Shown here: positions 16,094-23,006 of the stretch, piece after piece
How the letters are laid out: the number at the start of each line of letters is the position of its first letter
Numbering within the stretch: position 1 is the stretch's first letter
NCBI GenBank assembly: GCA_016222825.1
Contig: JACRQF010000006.1
Coordinates: forward strand, 62,001-126,000
Length of the DNA stretch: 64,000 bases
Reading direction: 5' to 3'
DNA from: Verrucomicrobiota bacterium
Lineage (GTDB): Bacteria; Verrucomicrobiota; Verrucomicrobiia; CAIQCK01
Position numbers and translations under genes: made by a program
Notes under the pieces: generated by a model
Databases searched by the model: none
Told to the model about the DNA's origin: nothing
The model's input: the letters and a program-made list of their open reading frames with translations, nothing else

Positions 16094-17326
16094 ATGAAAT
16101 TGATGCCGGATTCAAAAATGATTGGGGCGGTGGCGCTCGCGCTCATGCCTCTCCTTGCTCTGCCCTGTCATGCGGGAACCGGAATCAGTTCCGATGAGAT
16201 GGCGGTCATCAGGTCTTGCAACGAAACGGCGCTCCAGCTTTATCGAAAGCTGGCCAGAGAAGACGCGAAGAACATTGTGATTTCTCCCTATAGCATAGGG
16301 ACAGCCATGTCCATGGCGCTTACAGGGGCGCGCGATGGCACCGAAGCGGAGATGAAGACCGTGCTTAACCAGGCGCTGTCGCGGGAGAAAATGGACGCGG
16401 CGAATCAGAAGCTTCTGGAGAAAATGAACCGTTTCCAGGGAGCGTCTGGTGATGTGCTTTCGATAGCCAACGGGTTGTGTCTGACGACCGACAGCGCGCT
16501 CGTGCACCGTGATTACAGGGAACTGCTGAAGTCGAAATACCACGCGGAAATCTTCGACGCGCCTGATGTTGGTCCGATCAACCGCTGGGTGGCCGCAAAA
16601 ACGAAAGGCAAGATAGAGAGGATTCTTGAGGAGCTCTCGGCCAATTCGGTCTGCGTGCTGCTCAACGCGATCTACTTCAAGGGAATTTGGGCGACCCAGT
16701 TTGACAAGAAACTGACGCAGCCGAAACCGTTCCAGACAGCCTCCGGCGAGATGATTTCAGTTCCAACAATGCGGCTACGCGCGTCCTTCCCATGCACGCA
16801 ACGCGAAGATTGCGCGGCCCTGTCCATGCCTTACAAGGCGGCTTCGCTGGCGATGGTCATCATCCTGCCAAACGAAAAGGACGGACTGCCCAAGCTTGAG
16901 AAGACACTTTCCATGCAGACGCTGCGATCCATCGTGGACGATCTTGGCGGAAGCAAGCCGACGGAAGTGATGCTGAACCTGCCAAGGTTCAAGGCAGCGT
17001 CTGGGGCCAGTCTGATACGGCCATTTCAAGCGCTCGGCATGAAGCTGGCGTTCTCAGCCAGCGCGGCCGATTTCGGAGGAATCACGGGGCGTGCCGACGC
17101 GCGGGGATTGATCTGGATAGCACAGATCCAGCACAAGGCATGTCTTGAAGTGAACGAAGAAGGAAGCGAGGCAGCCGCGGCGACAGCCGTCGAGTTTGCG
17201 ACCAAGTCGGTTCCCCGCTTTACCGAGTTTCGTGTTGACCATCCTTTCTGTTTCCTGCTGATGGACAAGGATACCGGCGCGATCCTGTTCATGGGACGAG
17301 TGAACAATCCCTTGGAAACAAGATGA
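16094..17326 (+). CDS. Exported serpin (serine protease inhibitor), predicted inhibitory
   Basis: A signal peptide (about residues 1-27) precedes a full serpin fold of about 380 residues: KNIVISPYSIGTAMSMALTG, a central VLLNAIYFKGIWATQFDK, and the C-terminal VDHPFCFLLMD with GAILFMGRVNNP. The hinge EVNEEGSEAAAATAV (residues 352-366) has the small residues needed for loop insertion, so it should be inhibitory. Counting 17 positions from the hinge Glu puts P1-P1' at Lys371-Ser372, suggesting trypsin-like targets. The ATG at 16094 gives the signal peptide. It is followed closely by the zinc-ribbon gene. Confidence 0.93.
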   Translation: MKLMPDSKMIGAVALALMPLLALPCHAGTGISSDEMAVIRSCNETALQLYRKLAREDAKNIVISPYSIGTAMSMALTGARDGTEAEMKTVLNQALSREKMDAANQKLLEKMNRFQGASGDVLSIANGLCLTTDSALVHRDYRELLKSKYHAEIFDAPDVGPINRWVAAKTKGKIERILEELSANSVCVLLNAIYFKGIWATQFDKKLTQPKPFQTASGEMISVPTMRLRASFPCTQREDCAALSMPYKAASLAMVIILPNEKDGLPKLEKTLSMQTLRSIVDDLGGSKPTEVMLNLPRFKAASGASLIRPFQALGMKLAFSASAADFGGITGRADARGLIWIAQIQHKACLEVNEEGSEAAAATAVEFATKSVPRFTEFRVDHPFCFLLMDKDTGAILFMGRVNNPLETR

Positions 17327-17356
17327 GAGATGCCTGACTGACAAACTCGACAGCCA

Positions 17357-17758
17357 ATGAAAGGACCTATCATGCGATTCTGTTTGCGCAATCTCGTGTT
17401 CCTGCTGCCCTTCACGCTCATCACCTTCGCCGGCGAAATCCGCACGTTCAACTGCACCAACACCAACTGCAATTTCAACGCCAAGGTGTTCTGCGGTGGC
17501 GGGGATGCTGTCACCAAGGTTTCTGGTTACTGCGCGCACTGCGGCAAGATGGTCACAGCAACCTTCCCGAACAAGGACAAGAAGGGGCTTTGGCCCAATG
17601 CCGTAGCACGGATCTGGGACTCGACTACCGGCAAGACCCTGGAGTTATTTGAGTGCCCGGGCTGCAAACATCCGTTTGCTCCATTGGGGAAGGTGAATTA
17701 TTGCCCCAAGTGCCGGGGCAAAACGATGGCCGAAGGAGTCCCCGGCTTGTGGGACTAA
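17357..17758 (+). CDS. Exported zinc-ribbon-like cysteine-rich small protein
   Basis: The 133-residue protein starts with a short signal peptide (RFCLRNLVFLLPFTLITFAG) and then has several cysteine pairs: CTNTNC, CAHCGK, CPGCKH and CPKCRG. These look like two rubredoxin/zinc-ribbon knuckles. No enzymatic signature is present. It lies 30 bp after the serpin and may be co-transcribed. An alternative start at 17372 keeps the signal peptide. Function unknown. Confidence 0.65.
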   Translation: MKGPIMRFCLRNLVFLLPFTLITFAGEIRTFNCTNTNCNFNAKVFCGGGDAVTKVSGYCAHCGKMVTATFPNKDKKGLWPNAVARIWDSTTGKTLELFECPGCKHPFAPLGKVNYCPKCRGKTMAEGVPGLWD

Positions 17759-17912
17759 GCAGTTTTGGCTTTCAATCGCCGACAAGCAGCAGGTGAGCCG
17801 AGTGGGAAGGTCAAGATACTGGTTGAATCTGTTAAGAACCAGAGGTCGGCGACCCGATGACGAGGGTGGATTTGCGTTGTCGCGCCCGCGCCGGACAACT
17901 AGACTGTCGGCC

Positions 17913-18308
17913 ATGAGACTCGTTCTTCTTTCCCAAGCTGAGGGCGCATCGCATTCGACAGTATCGCCACGGCGCCTGATGGCGATGACGCTCGCCGTGC
18001 TGGTTGCCTCATTGGGGTTGTCGGGCTGCGATTCCAAGCCACCCGCCTCCACGCAGTCTTCTGCACCCCCTGCTACCAATGCCGTCAACTCCACTGAGGA
18101 GCTTCTGCGTCTGAAGGCGGAGAAGGAGAAGCAAGGCACGCTTCTGGAACAAGAGCGCGCGACCATCGAGCGGAGCAGCGCGAGGAAATCTCTCTTGATG
18201 GAGGAGCGAATGCCAATGAGCGTCCCCTCCGCCAGTGCCGTCGCTCCAGAGAAGGCCGACATCCCGTCCACCTCGAAGGCCGTTCCCGACCCCATGCAAA
18301 TCAGGTAA
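17913..18308 (+). CDS. Putative lipoprotein
   Basis: From the ATG at 17913 (131 residues) a hydrophobic stretch, MAMTLAVLVASLGLSGC, ends in a lipobox (LSGC) around residue 39, so the mature protein should be lipid-anchored. The rest is a Pro/Ser/Thr linker, a short coiled coil (LLRLKAEKEKQGTLLEQERA) and a low-complexity tail. TAGACT 12 nt before the start may be a -10 box. It is 4 nt ahead of the nucleotidyl-cyclase gene, suggesting one transcript. No family recognised. Confidence 0.65.
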   Translation: MRLVLLSQAEGASHSTVSPRRLMAMTLAVLVASLGLSGCDSKPPASTQSSAPPATNAVNSTEELLRLKAEKEKQGTLLEQERATIERSSARKSLLMEERMPMSVPSASAVAPEKADIPSTSKAVPDPMQIR

Positions 18309-18312
18309 GGTC

Positions 18313-19407
18313 ATGGCTGACGAAACAGTGCCCAAGCCTCCCGTGCAGTGGAAAGAAGGCGAAAGCGGCCCGCTCCATGCGTCCGTGCTTTTCATGGACT
18401 TGGTGAGTTCCAGCGACTTCGCCAGTGTGATGGGCCTGAAGGACTACGCCGACTACGTCTCGGCTTTTCATGACCTTTGCATCCGGCAGACGAGATTCTT
18501 CTTCAAGACCTTTTCCAAAACGGAGCATGTAGACTATAACGTCGAACTCGTCGGCGACGAACTGGTCGTCTTCCTCCACACGGAAAGCCCGCCAAACGAT
18601 GTCTATCTGCTGATCTGCCTGGCCGTGACGCTCAAATGCGGCTGGCTCGGTTGCCCGCTCAACACCGAGCGCCTGTTCTCGGGCCTGTCCAGCACCGGCC
18701 TTGCGGCGGGCATCAACTCCGGCCTCGTTTGGGCGCGAAGAACCGCCAAGGGTTTCACCAAGTGCGGTTTTGCCATCAACGCCGGCAAGAGAATCGAATC
18801 CGCCTCGCGCGAGGGAGACCGTTATCAGGTGTTCGTCTCCGACCCTGCGTTCAAGCAAATCAACCGGCGCATCCGCAACCTGCTCTTCGGTCCGCGCCGC
18901 ATCACGCCGATGAAAGGCGTGGTGGTTCCCCTCGGCGTGCATGAACTCGCGGAATGCTTCATGAATGTTGGCAAGCGCCTCGAGCCGGAGCTGCTTCAAG
19001 GTTTCGTCCGCCTCGGCCGTCAGGCGCTTCAGCGCAACACTTTCGATTTGTGGGTCCACACCTGCTGGCAGGTGTATCAGGCTTCGGTGGCCGGCGACCG
19101 CATCAGCGACGAGGCGCTCAGTCTTTGCGAGCATGTGCTCAACATTGATCCCACGAATCCGGCGGCCCTTTATCACGCCGGGCAGGGCATGGTCGAGCGA
19201 AAGGACCTGGAGACCGCCCGCCTTTACTACGAGGATCTCACGCGCCACTGGCCGAAGTTCTCGGACGGCTGGCTTGAGCTTGCCCGCACCTGTCGTTCGC
19301 TCGGCCTGAAGGAGGATGCGCGCTGCAGCATCCTCCAGGCCCGACGCCGGGGCATCCCTGAAGAAGAGTTTTCGGGGGCGGCGCCAGATTCCCAACAGGT
19401 CACCTGA
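18313..19407 (+). CDS. Class III nucleotidyl cyclase domain with C-terminal TPR-like repeats
   Basis: Residues about 20-210 form a class III cyclase homology domain. Both metal-binding aspartates are in place (Asp29 in LFMDLVSSS, Asp82 in LVGDELVVF) and so are the transition-state residues Asn155 and Arg160 in FAINAGKRIESA, so catalysis looks possible. The residue in the purine-selecting position is Glu78, as in guanylate cyclases, but the second selecting position is Thr148, so the substrate is unclear. Residues 240-350 are TPR-like helices (ALYHAGQGMVERKDLETARL). It is convergent with the subtilase and lies at the edge of the peptide cluster that ends with a cyclic-nucleotide-binding protein. 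Confidence 0.8.
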   Translation: MADETVPKPPVQWKEGESGPLHASVLFMDLVSSSDFASVMGLKDYADYVSAFHDLCIRQTRFFFKTFSKTEHVDYNVELVGDELVVFLHTESPPNDVYLLICLAVTLKCGWLGCPLNTERLFSGLSSTGLAAGINSGLVWARRTAKGFTKCGFAINAGKRIESASREGDRYQVFVSDPAFKQINRRIRNLLFGPRRITPMKGVVVPLGVHELAECFMNVGKRLEPELLQGFVRLGRQALQRNTFDLWVHTCWQVYQASVAGDRISDEALSLCEHVLNIDPTNPAALYHAGQGMVERKDLETARLYYEDLTRHWPKFSDGWLELARTCRSLGLKEDARCSILQARRRGIPEEEFSGAAPDSQQVT

Positions 19408-19429
19408 CAGCAGTCCGCCTCACCGCACT

Positions 19430-20236
19430 TCAACGTTTCGTTGCTCGAAGCAAAGCGCGATTGGCCGCGAAGGCCCGAAGCAAACTCTTCACGTCGAACG
19501 GACGCAGGTCCGGATTTGCGCCGACGAGCAACGCGCACATGCCGGCGACCGCAGGTGTGGCAAAACTGGTCCCGGTGACTGTCGTCCTGCCTCCGCCCGC
19601 AGCAGCCACCACCACTTGGTCGCCATGAGCCACAAACTCGATGACGTGGTCTTCAGCAAAAAGCAGTTGCAGCGGTGAAGGGAACTTGCCGATGTCCACG
19701 CCGATGCACGTGGCGATCTCGGCGGGAAAACCGTCGTCCGTGAGCGGCACATTTCGCCTCGCGGCAATGACTATCTGGTTCTGGCGATAGGCAGTCTGAC
19801 AAAGCTCGTGCAGCGCCCCGGCGAACTTGGCATTCGCGGCCAGGCTCATATTGATGATTCGCGCCCCCGACTCGATGGCATGCTGGAAACCGGCGACCAT
19901 GGTTTCACCGGTGCAGATGTTCTGGTCGTCGAGAACGCGCACATCCAGAATGCGCGCGTTGGGTGCGATCTGCGTGACGATGCTTGCGACGGCAGTCCCG
20001 TGGCCATACAGGTCGTTGTTTCGCGAAACCGGATTCTTGCGTATCCGCTGTCCATTCGCGCCGCTTTCCACCCGCACGGCGCGAACCACACGGCCCGTCA
20101 GTTCCTGATGTTTCGCGTCCACGCCACTGTCCACCACCGCCACGGTGACGGGGCGCAGTTTTTGTCCTCGCAGTTTCTCAAGACTGACTTCAAGTGCGGC
20201 TTGGAGGCTCATGAGTCGGGCGTTCGGTGCGTTCAT
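19430..20236 (-). CDS. Subtilisin-like (S8) protease without signal peptide, probable leader peptidase
   Basis: The full catalytic triad is visible: Asp36 in VAVVDSGVDAKH, His79 in LYGHGTAVASI and Ser224 in GTSFATPAVAG. There is no signal peptide and almost no prodomain (catalytic Asp at residue 36), so the 268-residue enzyme should act in the cytoplasm, like the S8 proteases that trim leader peptides in several RiPP pathways. Its start overlaps the GAF gene stop by 4 nt (coupled translation). The pair is divergent from the first radical SAM/SPASM gene. Role in precursor cleavage is inference from context. Confidence 0.88.
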   Translation of the reverse strand: MNAPNARLMSLQAALEVSLEKLRGQKLRPVTVAVVDSGVDAKHQELTGRVVRAVRVESGANGQRIRKNPVSRNNDLYGHGTAVASIVTQIAPNARILDVRVLDDQNICTGETMVAGFQHAIESGARIINMSLAANAKFAGALHELCQTAYRQNQIVIAARRNVPLTDDGFPAEIATCIGVDIGKFPSPLQLLFAEDHVIEFVAHGDQVVVAAAGGGRTTVTGTSFATPAVAGMCALLVGANPDLRPFDVKSLLRAFAANRALLRATKR

Positions 20237-20898
20237 TCCGCCACCAATCCGGCGATGTCGGAAAGCAGGCGGACAATCTGCGCCTTCGCTCGTGGCCGGC
20301 TCTGAACGATTCGGGCCACGGCATCCAGCAGTTGTTGCTCGCAGCGCTCCTGCTCGCTGACGGCACGGAGACGCCGGGCATCTGTTCGAGCAGCTTCCAC
20401 CGCGGCAAGCCGGCGGGATTGCTCGACGACGACGCCCGCAACTGCGGCGACTCGCGCATAGAGCAAAGCATCGTTGCTGTTGAAGAGCTTCCCCGCGCGC
20501 ACACTCACAGCCGTCAGCACACCAACGAGTCTGTCGCCGATTAACATGGGCGCCGCGAGAACCGATTTGGGCGCCTCTGATCTGCCGTCGCGTCGTTTTG
20601 CCTGTCGCGTGCCAAAGGTGGGCGCGCCAATCTGAACTTCTCGCGTCTGCGCGGCAAGCCCTGTGATGCCCCTGCCGATGGGAACGCGTTGTCCGATCAA
20701 GGTTCGTTCGGATTCGTCGCTGCCGATGGTCATGGCAAAGACGAGGTCCTTCTTTCTCTCGTCAAAGACCAGGAGCGACCCCTCCTCAGCGCCGACGAAT
20801 TGCGCGCCCATCTCGATGAGCAGCCGGAGCACGGCCTCCTCGGGGGTCTTGGATGAGATTCCGAGATATGCGTCAAGGACTGAATTCGACTTCATCAT
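20233..20898 (-). CDS. GAF-domain signalling protein
   Basis: The start at 20898 (ATGATG) has GAAGGAT about 10 nt upstream; a longer reading lacks support. Residues 8-155 form a GAF domain: FVGAEEGSLLVFDERKKDL, then VPIGRGITGLAAQTRE, then SVLAAPMLIGDRLVGVLTAV, followed by the last helix. A coiled coil (residues 160-200) and a short C-terminal tail follow, with no kinase, cyclase or DNA-binding output domain. GAF domains bind cyclic nucleotides or other small ligands, so it may regulate the coupled protease. First gene of a two-gene unit divergent from the peptide maturase. Confidence 0.8.
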   Translation of the reverse strand: MMKSNSVLDAYLGISSKTPEEAVLRLLIEMGAQFVGAEEGSLLVFDERKKDLVFAMTIGSDESERTLIGQRVPIGRGITGLAAQTREVQIGAPTFGTRQAKRRDGRSEAPKSVLAAPMLIGDRLVGVLTAVSVRAGKLFNSNDALLYARVAAVAGVVVEQSRRLAAVEAARTDARRLRAVSEQERCEQQLLDAVARIVQSRPRAKAQIVRLLSDIAGLVAE

Positions 20899-21043
20899 AG
20901 AACGCGATCCTTCAAGAGGGATACTGCGCCTCTCGCCGGAGAGCGACAATCACTTTCTGTTGGCATGATGGGTTGCGCCGGAAACCTTGAACAGGAATTT
21001 CCGGTTGACACCTCCATGCTGCGCAGTCTCTCATCGCTTCGCG
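20899..21043. promoter_or_regulatory. Divergent promoter region between GAF-protease and radical SAM genes
   Basis: These 145 bp separate two divergent units of the peptide cluster and must carry both promoters. A perfect TTGACA at 21005-21010 is a candidate -35 for the radical SAM gene, but the expected -10 is poor. Confidence 0.4.
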
Positions 21044-22327
21044 ATGGCAACGACAGCCGCGAATAAAGCCGCCAAGATACTGAGCGAAGCCGTGATCGGC
21101 TACGCCGCAAAGCAGCCGGAAAGACTGTTTCTTCAAATTCGTGGCAACGAACGCCCGCGGCAACAAGCGCGAAACTGCGGCGGCCGCCCGCAGCAATGGC
21201 CGCAGTGCTTCGTGGTGCGGTTGACGGGCCGGTGCAATCTCGCATGCGCCTACTGCTTCGACGCAGCCAACGGTTCGCGGCGGCAAGATCTTGATGTGGC
21301 GACGGCCCGGCAGATCGCCGACTACATCCTGCGGACCCCCGGTTCAAAACCGGTAATATCGTTTTTCGGCGGCGAGCCGCTCGTCAACTGGGAGACAGGC
21401 CGGTTTCTCATCGAGACGCTTCGTCGCGAAGGGCGCGCGAACGGGAAGATTCCCTATTTCAACGTCATCACCAACGGCACATTGATTACGCCGCCGTTGG
21501 CACGGGAACTGGCCAGCGACGACATCACCGTTCAAATCAGCATAGACGGGCCTCGAAAACACCACGACCGCCACCGGCGCGACCCCAGCGGGGCCGGCTC
21601 ACACCAAGCAGCGCTTCGCGGGCTGGAGTTGTTGCGCGCAGCCAGTCCGAAAGCCAAAGTGGATGCGCAAGCGGTGCTCACGCCCGGCAACACGGACCTG
21701 ATAGGTATCGCGAAGCATTTGAAGGCGGTGGGATTTCGGCGCATCAAGTTTCTGCATCTCACCGACGACGAGGGCGGCGGAGAAGCGTGGTCGGCGGCAG
21801 CCGTGCGCAGGTTGATTCGGGAACACGAGAAGTTCTATGTCTATTATCTCCAATCCGTTATCAACGGACACCCGGAAGTGGACATGGGGTTCGCCCATCT
21901 TATCGCGTCGCAACCCGAAGGTCCCCACGGTCTATGCACGTGCGGGTCAGATGAGATATTGATTGACGCGCGCGGCGACATTTACCCATGCCCGAAACTA
22001 TACGGGCAGAGCGCCGTCCCGGCGCTTGGTAATTGTGCCACCAGCGATCCAAGCGCGCCGCCGAACATTTCCCGGCCTACGCAACCGCTGGATTCCGAGT
22101 GTGCGCAATGCTGGGCATACGAGTGGTGCGGCGGCGGCTGTTCGTTCCAATGCCAGAAGTGCGCGTTGACACCCTCCAGCCACAGCAGCGTCACCCAGAA
22201 ACTCTGGTGCGACCTGATGCGCGCACGGTTCGCGCGGGCTGCGATTACATACCGTCTGCTGCGACGTTCATTCCCGAAATGTTTGGAGTCCATCCAAAGG
22301 CTCTTTAGCGATGTGACTCTCGGATGA
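21044..22327 (+). CDS. Radical SAM/SPASM peptide maturase 1
   Basis: Residues 55-270 hold the radical SAM barrel with the cluster-binding CNLACAYC (Cys64, Cys68, Cys71) and the GGEP motif (FFGGEPLVNW). The C-terminal SPASM domain supplies further iron-sulfur ligands: LCTCGSDEILIDARGDIYPC, then CAQCWAYEWCGGGC and more cysteines. This architecture is that of peptide-modifying maturases (sactipeptide, ranthipeptide, triceptide and quinohemoprotein types). The ATG at 21044 is preferred over the TTG at 20987. The first precursor gene follows 98 nt downstream on the same strand, so precursor 1 is its likely substrate. No separate recognition domain is obvious. Confidence 0.92.
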   Translation: MATTAANKAAKILSEAVIGYAAKQPERLFLQIRGNERPRQQARNCGGRPQQWPQCFVVRLTGRCNLACAYCFDAANGSRRQDLDVATARQIADYILRTPGSKPVISFFGGEPLVNWETGRFLIETLRREGRANGKIPYFNVITNGTLITPPLARELASDDITVQISIDGPRKHHDRHRRDPSGAGSHQAALRGLELLRAASPKAKVDAQAVLTPGNTDLIGIAKHLKAVGFRRIKFLHLTDDEGGGEAWSAAAVRRLIREHEKFYVYYLQSVINGHPEVDMGFAHLIASQPEGPHGLCTCGSDEILIDARGDIYPCPKLYGQSAVPALGNCATSDPSAPPNISRPTQPLDSECAQCWAYEWCGGGCSFQCQKCALTPSSHSSVTQKLWCDLMRARFARAAITYRLLRRSFPKCLESIQRLFSDVTLG

Positions 22328-22425
22328 GAAGTGGTGTGGCGCATTGCGGGGATTGGTATTGATTCAGGCCTGTTGTTTTGGCATTAGTAGCGCGAACAGA
22401 AACTCGAAAAAAAGGAGCGCCATCT

Positions 22426-22671
22426 ATGAAAAAGAAAACCATCAAGAAGACTGCATCAGTCAAGGTTGTCGCGGATGGAACAAACTGCGTCACGTTGGTG
22501 TTTCCCGAGGGAACGGTCCTGAAGGGGAAGAAGAAGCTTTCTATCAAGGATGTGGCCAAGGTGCTGAGCGCCGTGGAAACCGATGAGGTTTCAGGTCAAT
22601 GTTACCTGCATTCCCTGAAGGAAAGAATTCAGGTGCGCACTCCGAGCGCGATTGGCGGCGTTCGTGGTTAA
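22426..22671 (+). CDS. RiPP precursor peptide 1
   Basis: This 81-residue peptide has a perfect AAAGGAG ribosome-binding site 9 nt before its ATG. Residues 1-57 are nearly identical to precursor 3 (basic start KKTIKKTASVKVV, then NCVTLVFPEGTVLKGKKKLS, then an amphipathic helix SIKDVAKVLSAV) and act as the presumed leader. Residues 59-69 (CYLHSLKERIQ) differ between copies and are the presumed core. The last 12 residues, VRTPSAIGGVRG, are conserved in all copies. It follows radical SAM/SPASM 1. Precursor identity is inferred from size, duplication and context; I know no named family for it. Confidence 0.8.
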   Translation: MKKKTIKKTASVKVVADGTNCVTLVFPEGTVLKGKKKLSIKDVAKVLSAVETDEVSGQCYLHSLKERIQVRTPSAIGGVRG

Positions 22672-22766
22672 CCGTGAGTTGAGCTAGACGGCGTCGTCTC
22701 GGTGTGGCGTCGTTCTCTCGCGAGGGGCTGCGCGATTCAAACGCCCCTTTCACATGCGCTCGGTCA
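22669..22766 (+). repeat. Structured spacer after precursor 1, copy A
   Basis: This 98-nt segment begins at the precursor stop codon and recurs at 22908-23006. It contains a short hairpin (AGACG at 22686-22690 with CGTCT at 22695-22699) and a second one (GGGGC with GCCCC, around 22722-22747). One base pair differs between copies as a compensated A-T to G-C change, hinting at an RNA structure. Confidence 0.6.
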
Positions 22767-22910
22767 CTTTCGATCAAGGACGTGGCCAAAGTGCTGAGCG
22801 CTGTAGAAACCGATGAGGTTTCGGGACAATGCTACCTCCACATCAGGAAATTGGAGTTAATCCGGGACGGCGTCCGCACGCCATCCGCAATCGGCGGCGT
22901 GCGCGGTTAA
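22704..22910 (+). pseudogene. Truncated RiPP precursor 2 (leader half missing)
   Basis: From 22768 the sequence encodes the second half of a precursor: SIKDVAKVLSAVETDEV, then QCYLHIRKLELIRDG, then VRTPSAIGGVRG and a stop at 22908-22910. The first 38 leader residues are gone; the frame instead runs back through the spacer to a GTG at 22704 with no ribosome-binding site. In the 37 conserved codons shared with precursor 1 there are 18 codon differences, all silent, so it was under protein-level selection until recently, or still is. Either a recent deletion derivative or an unusual leaderless precursor. Confidence 0.65.
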
Positions 22911-23006
22911 CCGTGAGTTGAGCGGGACGCCCTCGTCCCGATGTGACGTCGTTCTCTGGCGAGGGGCTGCGCGATTCAAACGCCCCTTTCACATGCGCTC
23001 GGTCAC
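22908..23006 (+). repeat. Structured spacer after precursor 2, copy B
   Basis: This is the second copy of the element at 22669-22766. Its hairpin is extended to six pairs (GGGACG at 22924-22929 with CGTCCC at 22934-22939). Its end overlaps the stop codon of the convergent B12-type radical SAM gene. Confidence 0.6.

Noticed and set aside
22305-22789. Two minus-strand frames opposite precursors 1 and 2
   Set aside because: They mirror the precursor codons, overlap each other and lack ribosome-binding sites.
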